Under the pieces are notes generated by a model. The model was not told where the DNA came from. It worked only from the letters and a program-made list of their open reading frames with translations, and did not search any database. 64,000 nucleotides of DNA from contig NC_135998.1 of NCBI RefSeq assembly GCF_048128805.1, positions 27,323,492 through 27,387,491 on the forward strand. Reading direction: 5' to 3'. The translations under genes and the position numbers were made by a program. The DNA comes from Centroberyx gerrardi. Lineage: Eukaryota; Chordata; Actinopteri; Beryciformes; Berycidae. Below are positions 49,201 to 60,400 of the stretch, in pieces. Each line of letters opens with the position of its first letter. Position 1 is the first letter of the stretch.

Positions 49201-50678
49201 ATAGTATCAAACTATAGTGATTATAGAGTAATTCTAGTAATTCATGGACAAATTTCCTTGAACATTAGTATCCAGAGTCCATTTTTTATATTTTCTCTTA
49301 AATACTAACGTTTAAAGTCAAGTTCCAGCTTGACTGTCACCATTTAAAATACATTGTATGTGAATTTTGTGTGTACTACTGCATGGTTTTGGCCAAAATA
49401 AAGAAAGCATAACCATAACAATTTCTCTAAATACTTTACCCACACTGTAATAGTGTCGGCTTCTTTTCCCCAATGGTTATGTCCTACTCATTTCCGAAAG
49501 TGTTCTAATTCCTTTGCTGCTAACATCATGTTTTTGAATGAACATCCGGGCACTTACATCTTTGTGATATCAGTGGGAAAATACCATGTCAGATGCTGTT
49601 TCAGGGGGGATCATAGTTGTTTTTATAAGACCTTGGCATGTGGCTGATGTTGTCATTCTCTTCCAACCACTGGGTGACGACTGACTTGCTGACTTGCCTT
49701 GTCATCCTGTTAGACGCCACTTCTATCAAGGTAGACATCATCAATGATGCTAAGGTGGACTGTGCTTATAGTGATTAGAATTTGCCCATAAATCTCATAC
49801 TTACCATCTCTATCTCTATCCTTCCTACTTCTCTAGACCACCTTTCATGCAGATTTTGCTACGTTAAAATCAAAACTAGCCTGAAAATATTATCTTAACC
49901 GTATGTGACCCTGTATAACGAGGTCCTGAACTGAGCTGGGGATAGGCAGGTGTGTTGTAACCCAGGTGAATGTGTGCAGCGTGTACCAAGGCTGACTGAG
50001 CAATGTGCTTTGTCATCATGGCTCATGGAAATGAACAGAAAGCAGCGCAAGCCTCGGAGACCCTTCTGAGCACGCATTAAGGGCACTGGATCACTAGAAA
50101 ACACCAACAAAACAAATGGAAAAATAAAAAACCAACCAACCTTTTCTTTGAAGATTAGCGTTTAAATATGATCATGAAACAAATAATGACGTATATTCAG
50201 AAATAGTGCGATTGACTGTCTTTCTTTTGCACAGCCCTTTGTTGCATCCTATTGATGTCGCAATGTTGCCAGTAATTGGCTTGTAGTAAATGCTTGCAAG
50301 GTCTTATGTGAAATGTTTCAACATCTGTCACTGATTGACTATTAAGACAGGTCAGCAATATCCCTATCTGACTAAGAAGAGTCCAGATTAATCAAGTTTC
50401 TGTGAAGGAGTGTTTAAAAAAATCTGCAGCGCCAGTACACACAGCATCCACTGCAAAATAAAATAAGGAATGGGCATCTACAAAAAGAAGAGGCTCTTTC
50501 TCTGTGTTTAAGTTTATGGGTCCCAGAACTTATGAGACTGTCAAACCTCCAGTCGCAATTAACCTGCGTGAGTACAAATACCCACAGGCTTGGTAGGACT
50601 ATGGGATGAGGGGACTTGACTAAAACAAGAGGGAATGTAAATATGTGAACAAAATGCGCACGCGCGCGCACTCACACA

Positions 50679-50722
<44 letters not shown>

Positions 50723-51290
50723 GTAGTAGCTACTCTGCCCTAAGCTTGGACTAAAATGACAGCAGTGGTTGTGGTTCAAAAACACTTACAGGAATTTGCC
50801 CTCTATTTCCTGTTTTAACCCCTTGGTGTTGTTGTTTTTCCAATATGAAGCCGTTCTGGCGGCGGTGCCTTTAAGGGACTAAGACAAGCCGAGGAGGGCG
50901 AACTGTCACCATAACTATTCTGCCTTTCCCCTCCTGCAAAGTTATATGCAAACAACAAAACCTTTCCTATGCATGCTAGACCGCACACTTTCAGAGAATA
51001 GTGTTGTAGCCTACCGCTCACTTCTCCAGGCTTTGGTCATATCTGCAAACCATTTGACACGGGTCCAGTCTTGTAACTTGTAAACAAATAAAAACAACCC
51101 TCCTGCACGGTCACACCGAAGCAAGTGCCTGTCGAAAAAAACTTGGTGCTACTCGGGCCGAGAGCAAAACTTCCTTACCTGCCAGAATAGCTTTGCCGGG
51201 GTGCGTTAGCTTGACTTTCCCCGACGGGGCTGCAGCGGCCAGACACTGCGGTCTGCGAAACGGGCTCACAAACGGAGGGGCTCCCGACAT
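40697..51290 (-). CDS. slc25a1: mitochondrial tricarboxylate (citrate) carrier, complete, 9 coding exons
   Basis: Exons in transcript order: 51290-51179, 47522-47415, 44648-44549, 44177-44039, 43457-43373, 43117-43013, 42898-42783, 42679-42606, 40811-40697. They total 954 nt in frame and 317 aa (human 311). The carrier exchanges mitochondrial citrate for malate across the inner membrane, supplying cytosolic acetyl-CoA. Three Solcar repeats carry the signatures PTEYVK (repeat 1), PMETVK (repeat 2) and PLDVIK (repeat 3). Other landmarks are [73 protein letters not shown] and the end [12 protein letters not shown]. The N-terminus is divergent, as usual. Intron 2 holds a complete hAT element and intron 1 is 3.7 kb. 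No broken residues are seen; expected to be functional. Confidence 0.96.
41752..41782. repeat. (GT)n microsatellite, slc25a1 intron 8
   Basis: Pure GT run in the 1.8-kb last intron, which otherwise holds AT-rich sequence with no recognised gene. Confidence 0.95.
45410..46676. mobile_element. 1,267-bp hAT element with perfect 8-bp TSD, slc25a1 intron 2
   Basis: Termini are TAGGGCTGAAACGATT at the left and ATAGCTGCAGCCCTA at the right (inverse TAGGGCTGCAGCTAT). Identical AAAGACAG duplications flank it at 45,402-45,409 and 46,677-46,684. Subterminal regions carry repeated CTCGAGT/CTCGATT and AATCGAT motifs on both ends. There is no transposase: the longest internal ORF (45,522-45,773) runs through a block of short 'gcgactt(tt)' repeats at about 45,660-45,750. 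A (CA)n run lies at 46,202-46,247. Non-autonomous and, given the perfect TSD, fairly young. Confidence 0.9.
47119..47151. repeat. AT-rich palindrome
   Basis: Perfect 14-bp arms (agtcatttaattaa / ttaattaaatgact) around a 5-nt loop, followed by further ttaat repeats to about 47,183. It could form a cruciform; no function is inferred. Confidence 0.85.
47523..51178 (-). other. slc25a1 intron 1, no gene recognised
   Basis: This 3.7-kb intron separates the N-terminal exon from the first Solcar repeat. Short ORFs at 48,332-48,937 and 49,453-49,647 match no family. A CA/CG microsatellite spans 50,657-50,720. Confidence 0.5.
50657..50720. repeat. (CG)n/(CA)n compound microsatellite
   Basis: Short alternating CG followed by a CA run; alternating purine-pyrimidine throughout, so potentially Z-DNA-forming. 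Confidence 0.95.
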
Positions 51291-51560
51291 GTTCGCGGTA
51301 GCCTAGCCTAACTTATTTTGTCAGACGGTTCGTGCTCGAGCGCCGCAGACCAAGTCAGCCTTCAAGCCTTCATGCACTCTGGTGCTTTGGTCGCCGTGCG
51401 GTCACATACAAAAGGCCAGGCAGGGTTGACCATTGGACTTGGTACTGATCTGAAGTTGATAATGTCTGTGTACTTTTGACAGTGAAGTTCCCTCGCCGGC
51501 CCAGATGCTGATAGTGTCGAGTCAGTGTGCGCGCAGGGCGGGGCGCGACACTTTTCCCCC
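51291..51560 (-). promoter_or_regulatory. slc25a1 promoter/5' UTR, CpG-rich
   Basis: Directly upstream of the start codon, the sequence becomes rich in CpG and contains a GC box GGGCGGGGC at 51,536-51,544. A cattgg (inverted CCAAT-like) motif lies near 51,431. This fits a TATA-less housekeeping promoter. The transcription start was not determined. Confidence 0.5.
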
Positions 51561-52690
51561 TACACGGAAAAACGCCATGTTATTCACAAACATTTAAGGA
51601 GGACCGGAATAATGCTTAATAAGGGTGTTAATTAGGTCTCTAACTAGGGTTATTCCACCTAAATTCATGGTAAACTATTGTTATCATAGGCTGTTGATGA
51701 TATTGGTAATGGTCGCTCTTCTGAGAGTTCAGCCTCTTGGTAGGGTAAGTCATAATTTTAAGGAAGCCTAGCCTGCTCTAGGAGAAACACAATATGACTA
51801 TAATGGGAGCCCATGACTTTTGAGGCCCTATGCTCAATAGCCTATCACATCTACATTTAGGCTACATTTCACATTTTAGTAACAGTGCAATAATAGAATA
51901 TGTTTCAATCCCATAATCACTAAAAATTACAAGCAACCAAAAGTAAGGAGCGCAAAGGTGTGCCCCTAAACACTGGGACCATAGCAGGACAATGTTGGAG
52001 TGAGGGCCAAAAGATAGAATAAGAGCTAAGCAAAAGAGATAAAATAGTTTTTTCTATGTTTTTTCAATAGTTTACCAAAATTATGGACCTGTGGAATTTA
52101 GGTTCATGCCTGGATGTGGAAAGGGGAAATAGGCCTGCAGTATTTTCAAATTCAGAAATTCACACTTCCTGCCTGATTTACTGTATCAGTGGTCTCATCT
52201 TCAACTCTTCAACTCCATTTTAGGCCCTTCTTCCACTAAATGCTACTCATATCTCTGATGTTGCTTTTCTTCTGGCACAGCTGTGAGCCGATCCCTGATC
52301 TGACAGTAAGTTCAATGTCCTTTAGGCGTTTTTGTAGTTTCTTCAGGGAGTTCAGATATTGTACCACAGTCTGTGTACAGCTTTCCACAGCTAGATATGA
52401 TGAATATGATGGGCTTTTTGAAGCTGTCGTCACCTTGCAGTTTGTGTTTGGCATCTAAAGCCTTGCATGATCTGGGCTTCTACCTCTGTCAGCCAAAGTG
52501 AAGCCAGCTGTCAGAAAGTTAGAGTAATGTTTAATGCTGACTTCAGTTTTAATGTACAGGTGAAGAAAGTGGTGCAGTCTTGCTTCTTTCAGTTGAGAGC
52601 AATTTCCAAAAAAAATGTTGTTTGTATAATTTAGTAACCTAGAGAAAGTCATTTATGCCTTTGTCTCCTCACATTTAGACATGTAACTCT
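51561..52690. other. intergenic, no gene recognised
   Basis: AT-rich sequence between the divergent slc25a1 and vdac3 genes. A pair of opposite 72-codon ORFs at 52,236-52,458 does not resemble a known protein and I do not call it a gene. Confidence 0.5.
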
Positions 52691-53170
52691 TTCTTCTGGC
52701 ATCAATCAAAAGTCTCTTTCTCATCTCCAGCATGTACAAAATGCAGCAGTGGGGATTTTAACTGCTACAAACAGACAAAATAACATCACCCTAATTCTGG
52801 CATCCCTTCACTGATTACCTGTCAGGATTAGAATTGTATTGATCGCTTTTAAAGCATGGATAGGCCTGGCTCTAAGTTATATCACAGACATTTTAACCCG
52901 TATAAACTAGTGTGCAACCTCAGATCCTCGTTCCAAAGTCCAAAGGTGAGTTTTTGCCATCAGGCCCCTTTTGGCTCGGGAACAACTAGCCTGGGGAGCT
53001 TAGACTAGCAGAATCAGTGCCATCTTTTAAACCATTTCTTAAAACTCATTTATACTTGCTTTTATGTACCCGCTACTTATATCTTATTTTATGAGCATGA
53101 TGTTTGCTTTTATTTGATTGTTAAAGCACATTGCAGACTCTGTTTTAAGAGTTTTAAGAGACATATTTGT
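52690..53170 (+). mobile_element. degenerate LINE 3' end
   Basis: With frameshifts and stops, the plus strand decodes phrases typical of the region after the reverse transcriptase in fish LINEs: QNAA(A), 'LASLHWLPV', 'KAW.GLALSYI.DIL', then a region like 'LWNSLP' decayed to 'tagcctggggagctt', and 'KTHLY'. No open frame remains. Family is recognised from the order of phrases; clade is uncertain. Confidence 0.55.
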
Positions 53171-53980
53171 GCATTAGTGTTATGTCAATTGAGTTTCACA
53201 TCTGCATGGTAGGCTATACTGTGGATATATTTCTGTATGTTGTTTCTGGATAATTTAATTGAGATAAAATGCATGTAATAAGTGAATTATGATGGTTTTA
53301 TTATGCTCAGGCTCTTCTGGGTATTTTCGTATGAATTTCCAGGGTGTAAGTGAGAACCTTAAGTGAGATCCATGTGTATTTTTGTGTGTCCTATGGGTAT
53401 TTTTGCTCCCTTTGAGCCTTAATATAAGGCAGTTTCATTACTTTGTAACTTGTAATCCATATAAATTATTCTGAAACTGTAACACATAACTTTTAGTTTT
53501 CACTGGCACACTGCCATCTTGGATCAAGGCAGCACAACTGCAATACTACACTTACATATGGTATAATACACTAATATACACTAGTGAGTGACTGAATGAG
53601 AGTACATGTATTTGTCTGTGTGTGAGAGTGAGTAATGCCTTTTTTACCAATATGTTTTAGGTCAAAATGCAAAGCCTTGGTGAGGTCCATGGATAATGAC
53701 AGAGATTATAATCATTATAGTAGTTAAATGAGTAGAATTTCTGTTATATAAGTTTCTGATTGTGTGTTATGGCTGCTCTAAAGAATTGTTCTACCCTCCA
53801 ATAAAGGTGTGCTTTGATCTTGGCAGGATGTCTTGCATTCCTCTCATGCTGTCTCTCCACAGAGCATTACTTAACATTTTCTGGATGGTGAAAAAGTCCA
53901 CTGCTTTCTTCTTGTGAAGAGGCTGTGAATATGATTATAAGAGCTGAAATGACATCACATTTTGATAATCGAGTACTCTC

Positions 53981-54288
53981 TAGTGGTTCTCAATGTGGGG
54001 TCCGGGGACCACCAGGGGTCCTTGGGAGGGTTCCAAGTGGTCCCCAGCAAATTGATAAATTGTTAAACTTCACCATTATTTTTTATTATTTAGAGGCTGT
54101 TTTGATCATATTTGACTGTTATCTCTCTACCTACAATAGACAGTCAAGGAATTTTGGACAAAATCATATCTAACAATAAAAATATTCTCAGATTTGGGTC
54201 CGAGAGACAAAATCTCATCAAATGGATTCTGTGGCCGTAATGTGGATTAATTTAGGGTCCTTGATATGAAAAAGGTTGAGAATCACTG
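53981..54288. mobile_element. second copy of the CAGTGGTTCTCAAC hAT MITE, inverted
   Basis: Begins TAGTGGTTCTCAATGTGGGG and ends GTTGAGAATCACTG. Internal sequence (ggtccccagcaaattgat, ggacaaaatcatatctaacaat, tttgggtccgagagacaaaatctcatcaaat) is the reverse complement of the copy at 3,670-4,010 with many substitutions. No TSD is recognisable, so this copy is older or has drifted more. Confidence 0.8.
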
Positions 54289-54872
54289 CTGTAGATTATG
54301 GTTTCTGTCCAAGAGATTGCTAACTGACAATTGATGATTAAAGTCTTGAACTGCTGCTATTTTTATTTTCATATCTCCCTTGATATTAGATGAACTTTTC
54401 AGTATGCTCTTAGAGAGCTTGACCCCCAAAAAACTAGCACTATCCAGCCGGCTTTTCCGCTCCCCTGCCATGAATAAGCACCGTGATTCTTCCCAAAGGA
54501 CTCTGAGGACCAAACATGCTTACTCACGTGGATGGGAAGGAAGGGAGGAAGAGAGGAGGAGGGGAGGAGAGGAGCCACCTCCAACATACAGGCGAGTGTC
54601 TTCTTTCAACTCACCTCATAACACATTTTTTCAGGATTTCATGGATTTTGCATGTAGTTCTTTTATTCTCTTAGTATTCTAATGTTTTATTCATCTTATG
54701 TTACCTTGTCTCTAATTTTTGTCTGGAATTTTTTTTATTGTTTATCGTGTTGGTTTTGGGTTTTATTCAGTAGTTATTGCTTGTAAGACAGTTTGTTACT
54801 GTTTTGAAAAGTGCTATATAAATAAAAGCGCTACTGTGAGATGTTTATTCTTTCACTGTCTCTACCACCCGG

Positions 54873-54880
54873 CACGCACG

Positions 54881-54945
<65 letters not shown>
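54873..54945. repeat. (CA)n microsatellite
   Basis: Begins with CACG repeats and continues as a long pure CA run. Confidence 0.97.
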
Positions 54946-54947
<2 letters not shown>

Positions 54948-55149
54948 ACTGTTTAAATAGACCTCAGTTCTGGCATAGAACATACAACTTTACTCTACTC
55001 CAATTGTGCTTCATTCAATGACACTTTACAAAGATAATATAAATGGGAAGAAATAGCTGACTATAAAAACGTGTCCAGAAAATCTGGTACATAAAATTAG
55101 TGGCCGAAATCTTTTAGCTCATACATTGACTTTGTGTTAGCTACGTAAA

Positions 55150-56819
55150 GCTACACCAAAAACACGATCTAAGCAAAGCAAACACTTCATGGTGATCCTG
55201 GGGAGATGTGATCGAAATGTTCTGTTTCCATTCAGGTTTTCTAAACCCCAGCTTGTGAGTGTGGGATGTTTCTCTCACTCATGTACTTCCTCTTTGTTCG
55301 TGGTCCTTTGGTTTTTTTCTGCAGTCCAGATGATACCGCGCATGCTCCATTTGTCTCCTTCATTGTGCCCTATCCCCGTTAGACAGAGCTAAGCTAGGCT
55401 AGCTGTCAGTCCACTGAGCAGCATCAGGGGCACTCAAGGCTTTGCAGATTCTCCTTGCAAAAACAATTTGCACTGGTATGGGATATTACCGCTACTGAAG
55501 CATTTTAGTCGTAGCATTGAGCTAATAATAACTGTTTGACTAACTAGACTGTTAGGAGCTAATGTTTGCTAACGTTACATTTCTCTCCAAGGTTAGCCAG
55601 TTAGCTAGCATGTCGAGCTATTCAGCTAAGGTTAGCTATGTTATATAATGATGTTTAGCCTTGTAATGAACATTTTAATCCTCGGATGATAGGTTTGCCT
55701 TTGTGTTTGTGTTGAGATTCACAATTGTAACGTTAGCTACCCAAGTTAGCAACTTTAACATTGTGGTGGCTAGCTAGCTGGCTGCGGAGGGGTGTGTGTG
55801 TTGGGGCAGAATACTATGAACGCTAGCCAATGTACCTGGTGAATCCCTTTCTAGCTAGTTGAGTAGCTAACGTTACTGCAGCTCAGCCAACAGCTAGCTA
55901 GCTGTCAAGTAAACCCCCACACCTCTTTCACTGACCCATCTGCTGTCCTTTGTCCCAAATAAGCATAGTGGCACCACTAACCTTTTGTTCATAACAAAGG
56001 ATCTGTTAGGCACTTTTTTCTTCGTAAGTAACCTCAGCTTTCAAAAACGGTTATTGTTATAGTGGAGCTATATTCAGAAATCGTGTGCATTTGAGCGTCT
56101 TTATATGCCGAGGACGAGGTAGGGCCCTTTTTACAACCTTGAGGCATGTTGATCACAATACAAATTAACGTATTCTTCTGATGCTCAAACATCAGCAACC
56201 ATACCCATTTCATATATTTCTATTTTAATTTTGAAGTCTTAGTTTGAGTCAGATTTAATCTGGGAGGAGGGGGGCTGGTTCTTGCTCAGTGCACAAGCAG
56301 CATCATGGTTCAGTTGGGATGCAGACCTAGCTGCTGTTAGCAAGCTTCCCTCCTGGCTCTAAAGGAACAATATGTTCCCTTCAGCTGGAGCTCACTGGGG
56401 AACTAGTCACTTGCTTGTTGATGATTGATATATTCCAGTTTTTTTTGATTGCATGGGATACCTGACAAAACCACACTCATAGTAGGACAGTGCTGACTGA
56501 CATTAAATCTGCTTTGATTTTGTTGACTGCTGATTGCCCTGTGCTGTCACTTTAATTCAGGATAAGCTATTGCTAGTGGTGCACCATCACTGAAGACTCA
56601 ATGTAACGTTCATCCCTGACTGAATGATTATTGACTTACAGATCACTCGGAATGCCTGTGGAAGAGTGAAAATGTCTAGTTTGGCTTCTCATGCTGTCTG
56701 ATTTGTACAATTACATGTAAAATCGTGGTTGTTATTACAGAGTGAGTTAAAGAGACATGAGAGTCAGAGTCACTCATCACTTGACTCACTTGACACTTGT
56801 CTCTTTTTATTTTATCTAG
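55150..56819 (+). promoter_or_regulatory. vdac3 upstream region; 5' non-coding exon(s) expected here
   Basis: The exon carrying the vdac3 start codon opens at an acceptor (ttttatctag) at 56,819, four bases before the ATG, so at least one upstream non-coding exon must exist. I cannot place it. The stretch 55,540-55,910 is dense in gctagc, gttagc and taacgtta palindromic words. Confidence 0.35.
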
Positions 56820-56823
56820 CATA

Positions 56824-57435
56824 ATGGCTGTCCCTCCTTCATACTCAGACCTGGGCAAATCTGCCAAGGACATATTCAGCAAGGGCTATGGTGAGTACTC
56901 CAACAACCCTACTACAACCTGTTCAAACCTGGAGTTTCAGGGTGTCCAGCTGTGAGACCCATGTCCGGTGTGCGGATGTGCAAGCTAGAGAGATCCATAA
57001 AAATATAAATTTCATCTTGGTGGCAATGGGGCAATTTACAAAACAAGCTATCTTTCACAGGTGAAAATAAATATGTTGGCTTTAAACTACACATAACAAA
57101 AGTTCAGGACATGAAATTTCGCCATCTAAAAATATGATGATATGCATTGTGGAGTTCAAAAAATGTTAATGCAATCTCATCTGCGGTCTGATATCTAAGA
57201 AATGACATTCAGAATGGTCTTTTCTCTTTTGCATTGTTTGAACACTAGAGCATGTAAGGCATTGGAGATGAAATTGGTACTGAAGATTATTTGAATTGGA
57301 TTTACAAAGGTCTTAAAAAGTTTTAAATTTAACTTATAGAAACCGGTAGTCACCATGTTTATGATTTTTCCCTCAATAAAAAGGGATTTTTTTCAGTCAT
57401 AATTCAGATTTTGCTAAAAAAAAATAGTAATATAT

Positions 57436-57477
<42 letters not shown>

Positions 57478-60400
57478 ATATATATATATATGTGTATATA
57501 GTAATATTGAACCGTGAACCCAGTATTGTGTATCGAACCGAACCATGAGCTGAATGTAATTTCATCCCTACTTTAAACTTCATATCGACTTTACTTTGAA
57601 GTAATGCCCAGTCTGTTTTGTTGTATTTGATGTGATTAATTTGCTTGTTTTTGAGCACCTGTTGACTGCTTACACAAAACTCCATCTTTTGAACTCCACC
57701 AGGCTTCGGTGTCGTGAAGCTGGACCTGAAGACCAAGTCACAAAGTGGAATGGTGAGGAGACTTTCGCCTGTCTTTACCTTCTCTCACCCTCTGGATGCT
57801 TTCTACCTAATACATTTCCCCGCCCTGCCTTGTCCTGCCTTCACTCGGCATCATTTATGCAGTCTCTACCCCCCACCCCCCACCCCACCCACTGCCATCA
57901 TCACCAAAAGAGAAAGAAAGAAAACAGGAACATTAAAAAAAACCTTTAAAATCCATGCTTTTGTAACTATAAGTGAACTCCTTTGAGCTTTAAGGTTTAC
58001 AGGTTGACGACGAGTGGCGCTGACACTGCTGTGCTTGGCTTAATCTGTGCTTTATTCTAGAGAAACACGACAGGCCCGTATGCATTAGTGGCCTGTCTGT
58101 CTCTCTACCTGCCTTTCCTAACCCCTGCTCTGTCTCCACGCTGCTGCCCTCTGTCCTGGACTGCTCTCACTCTAATGTAGATGGTAAGACCTGGTCCCAG
58201 AGCTAACGGCTCCAACTGTCTGTGTGCTTGGAAATGCAAGCGGTTGTTGTCAATGGGTTTTTGTCCTGTTATTCAGTCATGGATGTTTTTCCATTGTTGT
58301 TGTTATCATCGTTCTTTCTTTGTGAAAATCATTTCATTATGATGAAAATCAGTGTAATTTCTAGCTTTTGTGTTTCTTCCATATTCTATTATACCACTAT
58401 CAGTCATTTCTCACTGTTCGTCATGAGTCTCATTTCTTTGTAGAGAATGTCTTTGGCTGTACTCAGTCCAAACGTCTTTTCATCATCATCTTTTCACATT
58501 ATAATTTGTCACAGTCTTTTGTGTTGTTGGTTCTAATTGGTATCTTATAGGGTTGCATGATTAATCACATTGAAATTGCTATGTGAACATCTAAAATTAT
58601 ATCTAAAACGCATAAGGCTACAATTTTAAAAGATATTATACATTTTCAATTTTACACTCTCAATTAAACAAGCTTGTTAGATACACATCTGTGGAAGAGC
58701 TGCACTACACATTTTCTGACAATCAGAAACCAGTCACCAGAGGCAAAGTTGAATAGGTAGAGAGGAGTGTGTGTGGCCAGTTGGGCACTGAAAGAAGAGG
58801 AGGAAGAAATGGAAATGTTGGAAAATGTTACAAAATGTGAAAATAATGAAAAAGTCCACAGCTGTATTGCCCAGTGGATATTTTGATCAGTTGTGGTGTA
58901 TAAACTTTTGAAAATAGGCTGCAGCTTAAATTATTTTCATATTCGTAGGATGTATTTTGTTATTATGATCTACATGTCTGTGGACATGTCATTTAACTCC
59001 CTTATATAACCGTATTTTATATACAAATTGTGTTCTTTCCCATGATGCATTTCTGTCGATGACATATATATCTAATTAACTATAAGTTAATTTAGATCTC
59101 AGCTCTCTGGCTCCCAAGTTGATCATCTGCTTTCATCTCTTGTACAGAGAACACAGTAATGTTAGGCAACTTGGCTTGCTTGTTAATGTTAGGAACTGAA
59201 CCGTTTGAAAACATATGTTATAACATACATACATACATGTGCTTTATTATAAAATGCAAGAGTGTGTGGTCTTACAATCATATAAAGATTTAGCTATTTA
59301 ACTAGCTCTTTAACTGTGTGCTTTGGCCTTGTCACAAGGAAATTTGAGATATTGTCTCAATTATATTGCAGTGCAAATCACAATTGCAATATTTATCAAA
59401 GCGCTCAGTGTGTTTTTGTCCATCTCACCCAGTCCTCATGTCTTGCATGGACTAGCATTACTGTTCAGGGTTTTCTCACAGTTCTCTGGCTGTCTTGCTT
59501 TACAGTATTGATGTATTTAATGTTACATGTCTGTCATCGTCCTAGCTGTCATCCTCCCATTTCTCACACTCTAATACTGTTTCTCCTTATTTCTTTACAG
59601 TTTCTGCTCACGTAGTTCATGAATCATTAAGTTTGGCCTCAGTTGTAGTTAGCACATTTTTTTTCCTAGTGTGTTTTCCCTCTGTAATTTAATGTCATGC
59701 TTTGGATATTCTATACACATACTCTCTGTATTAGTCTGTTTTATTATTTTCACACTTTTTGTCAGTCAGTGTATATTTGGCCTTTCTGACTGACTGTGAC
59801 ACACTAATGCTTCCTCCCCTGTGTCACCCTCCTCCTCCTCCTCCTCCTGTCAGGAGTTCAACACATCTGGCTCCAGCAACACAGACACAGGGAAAGCTGC
59901 AGGGAGCCTGGAGACCAAATACAAGATGAAGGAGCTGGGCCTCAGCTTCAACCAGAAGTGGAACACAGATAACACGCTCGCTACTGAAGTCACCGTGGAG
60001 GACCAGGTAGGTGTATGTCCAAAGAGAAAGTGTTGAAATTTGTTTAAATAACTGATGAAATTGCATTGTGCGTCTTTTCACTGGTATGTTGACGTTTTTA
60101 AAGGCTAAAAAACTGCAATGTTACTTTCTCTACAGCTGGCTCAAGGACTGAAGGTTGCCTTGGATACGTCTTTTGTACCAAATACAGGGTGAGTCTTAAT
60201 TCATTTGTATGAATGAATGACACATACTGGAAGTGACCCATCCCACACGGGATTACATGACACATTATGTAATAGATATAAAAATAAACAATGGGCAAGG
60301 CTTGGCAGGATTGGGAACCCTGAATGACCCAAGCACAGTGGGGAAAGCCCCGACTAGCACATCCTGGTTGTCTTTCCATCTTTTTGTTAATAATTAGCTG

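Noticed and set aside
57632-57986. 105- and 90-codon plus-strand ORFs
   Set aside because: They are vdac3 exon 2 read through its donor into the intron, or frame shadows of it.
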